From: Sambucus nigra
Taxonomy: Eukaryota; Streptophyta; Magnoliopsida; Dipsacales; Adoxaceae
Direction of reading: 5' to 3'
Assembly (NCBI GenBank): GCA_949130495.1
Contig: OX422210.1
Span: 499,945,760-500,009,759 of the forward strand
Length of the DNA stretch: 64,000 bases
Below, one piece after another: positions 33,980 through 47,171 of this stretch (positions are counted from its first letter, which is position 1; each line of letters opens with the position of its first letter). Made by a program: the position numbers and the translations under genes. Under the pieces are notes generated by a model that saw nothing but the letters and a program-made list of their open reading frames with translations, made no database searches and was not told the DNA's origin.

Positions 33980-35805
33980 CTACTCGTCGACCATCTTCTC
34001 TTGCTTGCCGACCAACTTCTCTTGCTTGTCGACTAACGTAAGTTGATCGGGGTTTAAATTCGATGATCCTGTAACATCCACAGGTTGGTCGGTATCCAGC
34101 TTTTTCTCCTCGGAGGTATCAGGATAGGTGAACTCTGCTATAAAATCTGCTACTGCCTTCCATTTTAGTGACGATCTAGGCTCATAAATTATATCATATT
34201 CACCAAGTTCTATTTCCCAATACATCAATCTCCCTAATTTTTTTGGTTTATGAAGAGCTTGCCTCAACGGCATATCGGTATACACGACTATGGTATGAGC
34301 CTAGAAATATGGCCTCATTCTTCTACTCGCTTCGATCGGCGCCAATGCCAACTTTTCCAGTCTTGGATATCTGATCTCTGCTCCTCGGAAGGCCTTACTA
34401 GTGTAATAAATTAGTTTTTGCACTCCATCCTCCACTCTTATTAATGCCGAGCTAACTGCATTTTTTAAAACTGCTAGATATAAGTATAATCTTTCTCCCA
34501 TCACGAGCCTAGACAACAATGGAGGTGCTCCCAGATATTTCTTCAACTCTTAAAAGGCTTTCTCGCATTCTTCATTCCATTCAAACGTTTTTCGGAGTGT
34601 TTTAAAGAATGAAAGGCATCTATCAGTTGCTCGTGATACAAATCTGTTAAGTGCTGCAACTCGCCCTGTGAGACTTTGTACTTCCTTCTTCGTCGTTGGA
34701 GATCGCATCCCTAATAGAGCTTTGATCTTTTCAGGGTTTGCTTCAATACCTCGTTGGTTGACAATATACCCGAGGAGCATGCCTTCTCGTACTCCGAATA
34801 TGCACTTTATGGGATTCAACTTCATTTGATATTTATCTAGTTGATCAAAGGTCTGGCCTAAGTCAATTAGATGGTCAGCAGCTCTCTTGCTCTTCGTCAT
34901 CATATCATCAACATAAACTTCCATATTGCAACTGATTTGTTCTGCAAACACTTTATTCATCAGCCGCTGATAGGTTGCACCTGCATTTTTCAAACCAAAA
35001 GGCATAACATTATAACAATAAGTTCCCCTAGGGGTAATGAAAGAGGTACTCTCCCTGTCTTCAGGTTTCATTTTAATCTGGTTGTAACCATAATAAGCAT
35101 CCATGAAGCTCAACAGCTCGTGTCCCAAGGTAGCATCCACTAATTGATCAATTCGGGGTAAAGGAAAATGATCCTTCGGGCATGCCTTGTTAAGGTCGGT
35201 AAAGTTTACACACATCCTCCATTTGTTGTTTTTCTTCTTCACCATTACTACATTTGCCACCCAGTCTGGATATTTGACATCGTCAATAAAGAAAGCTTTC
35301 TGGAGCTTCTCGACCTCCTCTTGTATGGCTTGGTTCTTCTCGGGGCTGAACACTCTTCGTCTCTGCTTCACTGGCTTGATCTCTTTATTCACATTGAGTT
35401 CGTGATATAAGAAATTTGGATTTATTCCTGGCATATCCTCATGACTCCAAGCAAAAGTTTGTTTTCTGCTTTTTAGGAAAACTATCAATTCCTGTTTTAG
35501 TGAGGCATCTAATGACGAACCTATCTGAGTTGTTCGTTCCGGGTGTTCGTCGTCCAGAATGATATTTTCAGTAGCTTCCACCACCTGACCTTTCATGAGC
35601 TACAAATCGTCTCTAGGATCCAATGTTTCAATCTCTGCACCTTCATCCACTTGGTAGGTAGTAGTCTTTTTCCTAGATTCCTCCAGTTCTTCCTGCTCAG
35701 CAGATGAGTAGTAACATTCCCGAGCTACTTTTTGGTCACCCTTTACAACTCCTACTCCAAAATTGGTTGGAAATTTCAGGCATTGATGTACCGTAGATGG
35801 TACTG
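33980..35805 (-). pseudogene. Element B reverse transcriptase and first RNase H (few breaks)
   Basis: 34550-35596 is open for 348 codons: WRMCVNFTDLNKACPKDHF, FPLPRIDQLVDAT, MDAYYGYNQIKM, VMPFGLKNAGATYQRL, the catalytic YVDD near 34905, and a thumb/connection region. The RNase H continues in two open pieces (34301-34546, 33980-34285), with stops at 34547-34549 and 34298-34300. In both places A has a Gln codon, so both are C-to-T changes. TYDYEPR-like ..YDIIYEPRSSLKWKAVADF marks the end of the first RNase H. A further stop lies before the second RNase H. Confidence 0.88.
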
Positions 35806-38056
35806 CTTAGAACTTCTTCAATCCTACCCTTCCCATAATGATATTGTAAGCTGACTGGACATTCTTATCCATCACAAAGAAACGTACTCTTTCTGTTCGA
35901 CAAGCGGGCCATGTGCCGATGAACATATCCAACTTGATCGTCCCAAGTGGAAAAACTTTCTCGCCAGCAAACCCAAGGAGGGGCCTGTGATAAGGTTCCA
36001 ACTAAGACAATCTCAGATTTAAGCTATCGAAGCATGAGTAGAACATGATATCCGCCGAGCTACCATTATCCACCTGTACTCTTGAGATTATTACTTCCTT
36101 CATCCTCATTTTGATCACCAGTGTATCATCATGAGGATATAGTACACCTGCGAGGTCGTTCTTGGAGAAACCAATGACCAATTTTTCTTTGTTCACCTTC
36201 CTCGGGCGATCATCCTCAGCTAGATTTATTCGCTGAATGTATGAACAAGCTTGAGCTTCATTGAGGTAAGCTTTCCTTTCCGCAGTAAGGTCCCCACCTC
36301 CTGCATCTCCACCTATAATAACGTTACAATCAAATGATCCAAAACGAATTGCAAATACCTCACGTTCTGGCTGTCTTGGTTTCTTAGGGAGATCAGGGTC
36401 GTCTTCTGGATCATCATCATGATCTCTTTTCTTGTTTTCTTCTGATCGACGAGGAGATCTAGGCCTATGTCTTGCTCGGTTGTTTCTTTTTCTTTCATTT
36501 CTTCGATCAATATACTTGGTCAGCTTTCCTCGTCTGATGAGTGCTTCGATTTCATTCTGGAGAGCTATGCAATTTTTGGTTGTGTGACCATGGTCTTTAT
36601 GGAACTCACAATATTTGGCCTTATTCTTCTTATCAGGATCTGACTTCATTTTCTCAGGCCAGTTTAGTTCCTCGCTGTTCTTGATCTCTTCCAGGACATG
36701 GTTTATGTCTACTTTCAAAGGAGTATAATTTTCAAATTTCTTCAATACTTCCCATGATGGCTTTATTTTTGACTGCTTGTCACCACCATTATTCTTATGT
36801 TCTTTCTTCTTAGCCTTATCAACCTCCACCTTGGTCTCTTTGGTGTTCATGTTCTTCTTTGCAGCCATAGCCTCCTCGGCATTCATGATCTTGGCCGCTT
36901 TTTCCATTAGTTCTGACATGGTTCTGGGTGGATCTTTGGCCAAAGTGTAGTACAATTTATTGGGCGACAGTCCACTCATCAAAGCTATAATTGCTGTTTT
37001 TTCCTCGTAATCAATAACTTCAAGCTTCTCGTTATTGAAACGAGTTATGTAATCCCTGGTGCTCTCACCTATTTTTTGTCTAACACTTAACAAATGTGCA
37101 ACTCGTTTAACTGGTTTTGCTCCAAAATAGAAATTTCCAATGAAGAGCTCGGCCAATTGAAAGAAAGTTGATATCTTCCCCCGAGGAAGATTATTGTACC
37201 ATATTTGTGCAGATCCGGTAAGATTTCCCAAAAATGCCCTGCATCTCATCTCGTCTGGCACGACATAGATGTCGGCAGCAGCTTGGTATTGTTCTATATG
37301 AAGGACAGGGTCAGTTTTTCCATCATATTTAGGGGTCACAACAGGTGCTTTGAACTTCGATGGTGTGGGAAAATCCATAATTGCCTGTATAAAAGGCATC
37401 CCTTAGACAAAAGTTCTTTGTAGACGATTATTGGCCTTAACCATTTCCCCCAGTCTATCCTCCAACCTTTGAATAGAGCCTTTCTATGCATCCTTTCCCT
37501 CCCCGGGCCTATTGGTTCGAGCAATTGATCGTGTTGAAGTCGCTTCCTGGGATCTATCTTGTCGAGCAACTGGTTGCGATTGGGCAGAACCCTCTCTTAG
37601 ATCAGATGGTCGTCGAAAGTTTCTCGACACAGCCTTAGGAGGATTTTTATTCTTCCTAGGGCCCAATCGATCAAAAGGAGAGACCCTACTTAATCTTTCC
37701 AGTGCACTAGTCCTTTCTGGAGAGAGAGTGATGTGTTGTTCAGTATCTGTGGCTCGTACTGATGAAGTTCGACCCGGTTGATAAGAAAAATCATTAGATT
37801 TCTCAGTGCGATATGAATCACTTTGCCTAATATGCGAAGAAACTAAACGGGTATTTCTTTGAACACTTCGTTGTCCTGAATAGGTCGACGCTCCACCTTG
37901 GATAGTTTGCATGAGTTGTCGCATAGTCTCTTGCATAGCTATCTGGCCTTGAGCCAAACTGGCTATAATTCCAGCTAGATCTTGGACATTTGGAGGAGCG
38001 GATGGATTCGGGGGGTTTCCAGCGCTTCGATTACTGGATTCAGGATTATCAGCCAT
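35806..38056 (-). pseudogene. Element B gag-protease (few breaks)
   Basis: It starts MADNPESSNRSAGNPP at 38056, just after the primer site. The frame has a TAG (TGG in A) near 37482 and a TAA near 37403, then 36002-37399 is open for 465 codons. That stretch includes the capsid core (FKAPVVTPKYDGKTDP, CRAFLGNLTGSAQIWYNNLP, DYITRFNNEKL), the knuckle KYCEFHKDHGHTTKNC, a basic stretch and the protease motif VDNGSSADIMF. A TAG (CAG in A) at about 36000 precedes the rest of protease, where FVMDKNVQSAYNIIMGR is clear. The product would form virus-like particles and process Gag-Pol. Confidence 0.88.
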
Positions 38057-38099
38057 TGGTGATAAATTATTTTGGTGAAAAACGAGAATTTCAGTCGTT

Positions 38100-38116
38100 T
38101 CCCACAGACGGCGCCA
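38100..38116 (-). other. Primer-binding site of element B
   Basis: On the minus strand TGGCGCCGTCTGTGGGA starts three bases inside the 5' LTR end. It is the intact form of the site in A and C and is typical of Tat/Ogre elements. The tRNA was not identified. Confidence 0.8.
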
Positions 38117-38119
38117 ATC

Positions 38120-38667
38120 TGTTGATGTAAAAAATTAGATTATCTCTAATTATTCGATCACAGATAAAATAAATAAGACAAAAGAATTTTTAAAGTGGTT
38201 CAGCCTTAAAAGAATGGCCTACGTCCACTGTTTTTGTTATTGCTGACTATTTGGCAATTCTCGATAACAGGTTTTTATCAAGAAATTTTGAGTCCCTTTA
38301 CAATGAGGATGATAAAATGTATTTATAGCCCTGAGGCTGTACATGTGAAAGGGTAGTACATAGCTGTCCAATAGGCGTATACATCTGTATGATAATAATC
38401 ATCATTTAATGTGCATTTAATCCTCTTAATTGTCTAGTAATAAATGCTCTGATCGAGGTGCAGCTGGGACCGCCTAAGCTGCTCGGACCGCCTAAGTAGC
38501 TCGGTATGTACAAGTTGCTCGGAGTATACTTGTTGCTCGGAGAGTCATAGTTGGTCGGGGAGATTGAGATCCTCGAAGTTAGGGTGTTGTTCAAAAATAT
38601 TTATAGTAGAGTGACACGTGTCTCCACATAATTGATCCACGTCAACGAACTAATTTTGGTATCAACA
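38120..38667 (-). repeat. Element B 5' LTR (548 bp)
   Basis: Same length and termini as the copy at 24903-25450, with about 23 differences by eye. It lies upstream of gag on the minus strand and is followed outside by the TATGG duplication. Confidence 0.93.
38320..38327 (-). promoter_or_regulatory. LTR TATA box of element B
   Basis: On the minus strand GGCTATAAATACATT, the same core as in element A. It would start the genomic RNA that encodes gag-pol. Confidence 0.7.
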
Positions 38668-38849
38668 TATGGGTCGGGGTTGGTAAGAAAATATCAGTAG
38701 AAACATATATGCCAAATACATAATATTCTATATTTTCCATGGGCTATATAGAAAATTAAACATACCCTAAATTTTGGATAGGATGATGGAGAATACAAAG
38801 AAAGGAAACCGATTCATGTCTACGATATAATTCAGATCATTACAAGTAC

Positions 38850-40225
<1,376 letters not shown>

Positions 40226-42672
40226 AATCTTAATCATCTAAATAAGGATTTGGAACCAGTAAAGAAGTTCATGAACTCCATTAAACCTCTATATCATCAG
40301 AATCTGACAAGGCTTTAACTCAAAGTAAAAAAGTCCATCATCATTAGTCATTACCCACCAATGGAAGACACTCCACAGAAAACCTAGGTCTTTATCAAAG
40401 TACAACTCCAAACTAGAGTAACCACAAGTTTATGTTGATAAAAGATAACTAAAGGGAAATAAACAGTTGCATAAACTAAAAATAAACTTAACAGTAACAT
40501 GCATATTAATCATAGGGCACCAAGGCTATACATATGCTTGGAGAATCCCTCATCGTTCTATCACCCCAAGTATATCTTCAACCATGAGGTTAACAACCTA
40601 AGGAGGCAAGAACCACCACACCAAATTAAACAATCAACTCCAACTAGAACATTAATATGAAAGCCTAGCTTGAGAAGCTCATATTTGAGTCTCGAGTTGT
40701 ATAACTTTGTTATGTTATAAAATTATGGAGTAATAGAGGCTGAAAGATATACTAGTACTTGTATATGGACTAGATATACCACACCTTAAGTCCTCAATTG
40801 GTTCGAGTTTTTATGGTTTTTGAGAATTTCGGATCAGTATATTCACGTATGGGATCTCATAATTCATGTTCAAAAGTTTTAATCACATAATGTCAACTCC
40901 ATAATGCTATGCTTTTACAAGTTAATTTTCCAATTCAGATTCACGAAAGTAACAAAAATTCAAAAAGAGAAACATGGAAGAGTAACTTGTGAGTATAGCA
41001 CAGGGGTGTGGCACGGGAGAGGGTCCAATGCAAGTATGGAACACGTGAGACTCCGACGTATGAGTATAGCATGGGAGAGACTCATCACACCAGACATCAA
41101 ATTGCAAATATGCATATTTTTATAGAAACATTAAGGGGGAGCTCAAATTAGAAGGATCAATTCTATTACTAGAAACTCAATAATTTTAACATAATCACAC
41201 GTCTTAACCAAACTCACAACTCTGAAATCTATACGCTTTTTCAAGTATTAGAAGAAGAACAAATTTTGTATAATAAAGGTACTGACTTACAAAAATACCA
41301 GTAGTTTAATTATAAAAATTAAATAGTGAAGATTAAATTTCAAATGTGTGTTGCCTCATTTGAAAAAGGGAAGTACGAAATCTAGTGGCTGGAAACAATA
41401 ATTAAACCATCACTGAAGCATCATTTATAGTGAACTTTCTAAAAATATGTTAGTTTCTGAGGAAGAAAATTAACCGTAAACAACTATCTGATATGTTTAG
41501 AGCTTATTTATGGTAGAACTAAATCTGATAATATTCAAATTTTATGGCGAGTTCATGAGTGAGTTTTTATTGTATCACATCATGTTTTGTTGTTGTTCCA
41601 TTTTTAGATCATAATATATGTTTGAAAAAATTTCTTTCCCTTTTTTGGTTGTTTGTATTCATCTATTACAGCGTGAAGCAACGATAATATTCATTCCTCC
41701 CCATAACATATGCATATATAAAGATAGACAAATGATAGTCTCCAATGTAAAAATATGTATATAGATTAAACATTATGCCTGTTTGAGAAGAAGAGGAAAA
41801 ACGGAGCCTTAAGTTTGCGATTGATCCTTATATTCTAATTCGAAACAAAACAAAAACATTTAACCATTATGTTTATGATTGAAAACAATAAGACCATCTA
41901 TTATATTGAAAAAAAATATATAACCATAAAGTGTATTGAAAAAAAACATACCAAGAGCCCTAGATTTGGATTGATATCTTCACAAAATAACAATTGAGCC
42001 TTGGGTCTATAAATGTGGAGAGTTGAGCCCTGGTTTCAATGCTGCAATTGAAAAAAAATATATATAACCATCATATTTGCGATTGAAAAAAATAAGACCA
42101 TCATGTATATTAAAAAAAACATCAGGTATATTGAAAAAAACATATGACCATCAAGTATATTGAAAAAAAATATATCAGGAGCCTTAGGTTTGGATTGATC
42201 ATTATACCTTCACAAAATAGCAATTTAGCCCTAGGTCTACGAAGGAGGATAATTGAGCCCTGGTTTCAACTGTGATTGATCCCTAGTTTCGTTTCCAATT
42301 GAAAAAGATAGATACCTAGTTTTCTCAAATTTAAGCGACTGGACCTGCAATTTTGACCATTGATATTAAATTCCTGGTGTATAAAGATTTGTAATTTTAA
42401 GACCCTAATATATGGACATTTTCGATTTTGTAAAGCTTTGAGGGTGGGATTTTGTGAATATTAGAGGGAGGGAAATTTGTTAGCGCCAAGTTATTTTTGG
42501 ATTATGTAATATTTATAGGTTTAGGCAGTAATAAATCACAAATTTAACAGCGATTTTGAACACTTATCTTGTTATAAATTTTGTAAGTGTTATAAACACT
42601 AATAAATTAAATATTATATTAGTTACAAAATATCCATTGTAATATAGCTTATTCTTAGTTGATTATAGTTCT
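40226..42672. other. Intergenic region without a recognised gene
   Basis: AT-rich, with no coding motif on either strand. It may hold the decayed promoter and first exon of the CDC48-like pseudogene, but I cannot see them. It includes the direct duplication listed separately at 41930-42300. Confidence 0.5.
41930..42300. repeat. Diverged direct duplication
   Basis: A block of about 110 bp around AGAGCCCTAGATTTGGATTG, CTTCACAAAATA.CAATT and TTGAGCCCTGGTTTCAA occurs at about 41950-42060 and again at 42178-42285. Between and around the copies are short repeats of (A)CCATCA.GTATATTGAAAAAAA. It looks like an old tandem repeat of unknown origin. Confidence 0.6.
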
Positions 42673-43105
42673 TGTGGGTACATAGTTAAAGATCCCAATC
42701 ACTTGACCGACCAGCCCAATTCATAAAACGGACTGCCTGACCCAATATTCAGATCATTCTTGGGACGTGCATTTAGCACATGTTTAAATACATAGAGATA
42801 AGCATGAATCGGTTATCAATAATCTCGGGGAGATATTCAGGGAGACTTATGTGCTATCTATCAAGTCGGTTGAGTTACCTATGGAATTCAACCACTTATT
42901 TCATACTTCTATAAATTGTAAACCCTGACCCGGGGCAAACGGATATAACAAAAAATATTGAACGACACTATAATAAAACAATAACCTCTCCGTGGACGTA
43001 GGAAAGTTGCCAACCACGTATATCTGTTGTTGTGTGTGATATTACATTATGTTATTTGTGATTATTTTCGTGAATTTTTTTATTGTTACATTTCTTGTAC
43101 TCACA
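42673..43105 (+). repeat. Element C 5' LTR (433 bp)
   Basis: It begins TGTGGGTACATAG and ends CTTGTACTCACA, so the ends form an imperfect inverted repeat (TGTGRGTACA). A TATAAAT box lies inside and the primer site follows after two bases. The second LTR is outside the window, so the start is inferred from the inverted repeat. Confidence 0.7.
42910..42916 (+). promoter_or_regulatory. LTR TATA box of element C
   Basis: TATAAAT in TTCTATAAATTGTAAACCC, positioned like the LTR TATA boxes of A and B. Confidence 0.55.
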
Positions 43106-43107
43106 AT

Positions 43108-43124
43108 TGGCGCCGTCTATGAAA
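43108..43124 (+). other. Primer-binding site of element C
   Basis: TGGCGCCGTCTATGAAA, three bases inside the LTR end. The first 11 bases are identical to the site of element B. Confidence 0.75.
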
Positions 43125-43170
43125 AGCGATTTTTATTCCTGCAAAAATCTTCACAAACAGAAAGCTCGTG

Positions 43171-45460
43171 ATGTCTCACCATATAAATAATATTCCCCAG
43201 GTTGGCAATATGCAAGAATACCCAGTTCCATTGAGGGTCAAATCAAAAATTTGCCAGCATACAAACCCCAGGTTTTGCTAGGAAAGACAACCTTCCGAAG
43301 AAAGCCAAAGACCACCCAGATCTATGCATATCTCTAGGTTGGTCGACGCTTATGAAGCCATGATTCAAGAACAAGAGAAGGCTACGTCCCTCCAGGTGGA
43401 AGAGAATGCTCACCTCCAATGGCGCTTTGAAAAAATGGAGAGAGATCTCCATAGGGACACCAGAAAACACCGTGATAGGACTCCTAGTCCTCAGGTGAGT
43501 AATACTTGTAGCCGAGAGAGGAGCCCTAGACCCGACCAGGATAAAACTGAATGTGATAGATCAGAGCATGGTCGAACAAAGCATGGCCAGCCAGAGAGAT
43601 GCCACAGGATCAACGATCAACAGAACGAAGACATTAGGATTCTGTTCCGTAGAGAGATGGACCAACATTCAGCCCATAGTGGATCCAGGTCCACCAGATA
43701 GCTAGCCAAGAGGGCTCTTAATACCCAGATAAAATTCCCTTTCTCAAGGGGAATCTAAGAGGAGGAGCCCGCCCCAAAAGTTTACCGTTCCCAAGTTCAA
43801 GATTAATAACGTAAAGATAGATCCTATAGACCAGGTCCGACAATATAGATAAGCAATGAACTTATAGATCCATAATAATGCACTAATGTGCCGAATTTTT
43901 CCTTCTAGCCTATATGATGTAGCGTATAAGTGGTTTGAGAAGCTGCCTCACAGGTCGATCAGAAACTTTAAAGCTTTTGCAGAGGACTTTACTGCCCGCT
44001 TCATAACCAGTAGCTCCCACCTAGGCAGATTGATGCACTGCTCATGATGAATAAAAATCTGTAAGAGAGTCTTCGTAATTATATTAAAAGGTATTGGGAA
44101 GTATTTAATGACATCGAGAATTTCTCGAAGCGGGTTGCCGTTGTGTACTTTAGAATCGATTTTCCAACCACCTATTTGCTACACAGATCCCTAACTAAGA
44201 AAGAAGCCAACACCATTGATGACCTCATGGATTGTATTGAGAAATACGCCAAGGTGGAAGATGTGGTTCACTCTAATGTAGGGACAACAATCGAGTAAAG
44301 GAAAATAAAGTAACTGAGTAGAGTGATTCTATAAAGAAAAGGAATAAGAATGGCTCGAAGAATGGTAACAAGGCTAATCCCTCTAAGGCATTTCAGGCTA
44401 CTAATACAGTCTTCAATGAACCCATTTATAATATCTTGAGCAAGATCAAAGACCAATCGTTCATTAAGTGGACCAAAATATAGGTGACGACCCAATGCAT
44501 CGAGATGTGCATTCTATAAGGAGGGCAACCACATGACTAAAAATTTTAAGGCCCTAAAGTCATACCTGGAGGAGCTGGACCAAGCTGAGCACCTCAATAA
44601 GTAGATAGAAAAGAAAGCAGATAAGGTCGCAACCAATGAAGACCAGAAGCCAAACAACGTCCTTGACGATGATACATGACATGAGTTCGTGATAATCCAT
44701 GGGGCATCAGATCTTAAGCCAATTCAAGGAAATGCTGTTCAGATAGAGCTAAAGAAGATTATTGTAGTAATGGAGGCATTTCAGATCGACTCCCCCGAAA
44801 CTCAGGCTAATATACGTCGATGACCATAGGACGTCGACTACACCAAGCATATTATTTTCACGGAGGAAGATTTGGTGGTGTAGGAACCTCATATCATGAT
44901 GCATTAGTGATTACCCTAAAAATTACCACTTAGGACATTGACAAGATACTTGTGGACCAAGGGAGTTGGTCATAAGTGATGTACCTGGAGTTGTTCCACA
45001 AGATGAAGTTGAAAATCGCTGACCTCAAGGAAGCCATAGTCCCGTTGGTTGGCTTTTCAGGGAGGATCACGATGCCACTGGAAAGATAGTCTTGCCAATC
45101 AGCATAAGAAATATCTCAAAGCTAGTTGAGTTCTAAGTGGTGGACATTGAGTCCCCATATCATGCTATCTTAGGCAGAGGTTGTCTGCATGCCATGAAGG
45201 TTGTGCCATCCACCTACCACTAAAAATTGAAGCGTGTTACTGGCTGGGATGTGGTCAAAATCCGTGGTGATCAAGTCACGACCAGGAAATACTTCATCAT
45301 GGCCATCCTACTCAAAAAGGAAAAGAAGAAGGGGGTAAAGGATGCTCAGGAGGAAGTCCAAGAGGGGCTGTACCCTCCAAATTACAATTATGGTACGGTC
45401 AACCAGGGGTGGAGGAGACCAGGGTACACCCTGCTGACAGGGTTGTCAAAATCCTGAAAA
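43171..45460 (+). pseudogene. Element C gag-protease (badly broken)
   Basis: Gag begins MSHHINNIPQVGNMQEYPVP. An open stretch at 43324-43701 has SRLVDAYEAMIQEQEKATSL and a charged helix. The capsid core is only faint (LRNYIKRYWEVFNDIENFS near 44070-44120, EANTIDDLMDCIEKY near 44205). A knuckle-like CAFYKEGNHMT is near 44505. Protease remnants: TLDIDKILVDQGSWS near 44930-44970, then DIESPYHAILGRGCLHAMK near 45145-45200. More than a dozen stops. A genuine coding past is clear from motif order, but nothing here could be translated whole. Confidence 0.75.
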
Positions 45461-47171
45461 AATTTGGGGCCAATAATAACTCTCTAGAGAGGAAATTTCG
45501 GATTGGAGCCACACTCGCCGATTAAGAGAAGAAATAATTGATTGTCTTTCTCAGAAGCAACCTAGATGTTTTTGCTTGGTAACCATATGATTTTCTAGGA
45601 ATTGATTCTAACGTAGCCTACCATCACCTGCACGTCGATCCGACCTTTAAGACGATCACTCAAAAGGATCGCCGAACAACCCCCGAGAAGGCTAAAGCGG
45701 TGGAGAACAGAGTAGGGAATCTACTAGATGCACGATCCATCAGGGAAGTTTAGTTTCCTAAATGGTTGTCCAAACCAGTGGTGGTATATAAGAGAAATGA
45801 TAGTTGAAGGGTCTGTAATGATTTCATAAACCTTAACAGAGCATGTCCCAAAGATAGCTTCCCGCTTCCTAAAATAGACCAGCTGGTTAATGCTACGATG
45901 ATGCACGAAAGAATAAGTTTCTTGGACGCCTACTCTGGCTACCATTAGATTCCATTATTTGAAACCAACCAGGGCAAAACATCCTTTATAATCCTCATTG
46001 GGTTATACTTCTATAAGGTTATGCCTTAAGCCTAAAGAACACAGGGGCGACTTATCAGAGGCTGGAGAGACAGATGGGAGACACGATGGAAGTCTACATC
46101 GATGATATTCTAGTCAAAAGCAAGAGCGAGGATGAACACCTCATGAACTACGATAGAACTTTTGAGATCCTCAGGAAGTACCGGATGAAGCTTAATGAAA
46201 GTAAGTGTTCATTCGGTGTCTAGTCATGAAATTTCTTGGGCAATATAATTAGTAAAAGAGGAATCAAGGCCAATCCAGATCAGATCGACACTATCACTAG
46301 AGTCCAGCATCCTTAGACATTGTGATAAGTTTAAAATCTCACTGGTATGCTCGCAACACTTTATCACTTCATCTCCAAGTCTTTGGAACACTGTCGACCA
46401 TTCTTTCAGCTCATGGAGAAGGACAAAGACCTCATATGGAATGATGATTATTCGACAACTTTAGAAGAGATCAAATACTACCTTAGAAAGCCACCATTGC
46501 TGGTGATTCCAAATGATTGAGGAGCAGTGTATCTTTACCTTGCAATATTAGACCATGCTATAAGCTCCGCTCTAGTATGTGAGAAAGAGGGAAGTTAGCA
46601 ACCGGTTTATTATTCTAGTAAGACACTTTTAGACGCAGAGAAATGATATCCGCCTCTGGATAAACTTGTCTATGCACTTGTGGTCACCTCCAGGAAGCTG
46701 AAATATTACTTTGAAGCCCACTCAATAACAATAATCACTTCTTACCACCTCAAAGCCATTTTTTAAAAACCCGACCTCTATGGGAGACTCTCAAAGTGGT
46801 CGGTAGAACTTGGGAGATTCGATATCCACTTTCAACCAAGAACAACTATTAAAGGACAAGTGTTAGTAGACTTTATTACTGAACTCATAGGATATCAACA
46901 ATAGACCAACTGGGAATGGAGTAGTCAGCAAATGAGGAAGTACAGTCTAAGGACTAAACCCTATATGTTGATGGAACCTTCAATTACAAGGGGGAAGGAG
47001 TAGGCATCATCCTTATTACTCCAGAAGATGCTGTCATCAAGAAAGGAATCATATTAGGATTATAGGCCTCTAAAAACGAAGCTGAAGATGGAGCATTGAT
47101 CGCTGGTTTGTGCAAGGACCAATTCCTAGGGGTAAAGCGTCTTCATATGTTCAGTGACTTTGAACTGGTCT
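45461..47171 (+). pseudogene. Element C reverse transcriptase and RNase H (broken)
   Basis: RT motifs in order: CNDFINLNRACPKDSFPLPK near 45815, FLDAYSGYH near 45920 with a stop after it, a degenerate VMPFGL region, and the catalytic MEVYIDDILVKSKS near 46087-46125. RNase H follows with QPVYYSSKTLLDAE and KLVYALVVTSRKLKYYFEAH. The second RNase H is at about 46960-47171 (VDGTFNYKGEG.GIIL, SKNEAEDGALIAGL, MFSDFELV) and stops at the left edge of element D. Removing D and one GGTCT continues the frame (ELVSKQVSGNF), so this is one domain split by insertion. Confidence 0.8.

Larger units (their letters stand above)
24903..38667 (-). mobile_element. Element B: Tat-lineage Ty3/gypsy LTR retrotransposon
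   Basis: A 13.8 kb element in minus orientation with 548 bp LTRs, flanked by TATGG (24898-24902 and 38668-38672). On minus: primer-binding site, gag-protease-RT-RNase H-RNase H-integrase. Then a palindromic tandem array, and on plus the antisense gene, followed by the polypurine tract and 3' LTR. By eye I count about 23 differences between the LTRs (about 4 percent), so it is younger than A. It is inserted in an intron of a CDC48-like pseudogene and itself received a solo LTR (26210-27768). Gag-pol is one reading frame broken by several stops and at least one frameshift. Confidence 0.93.
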
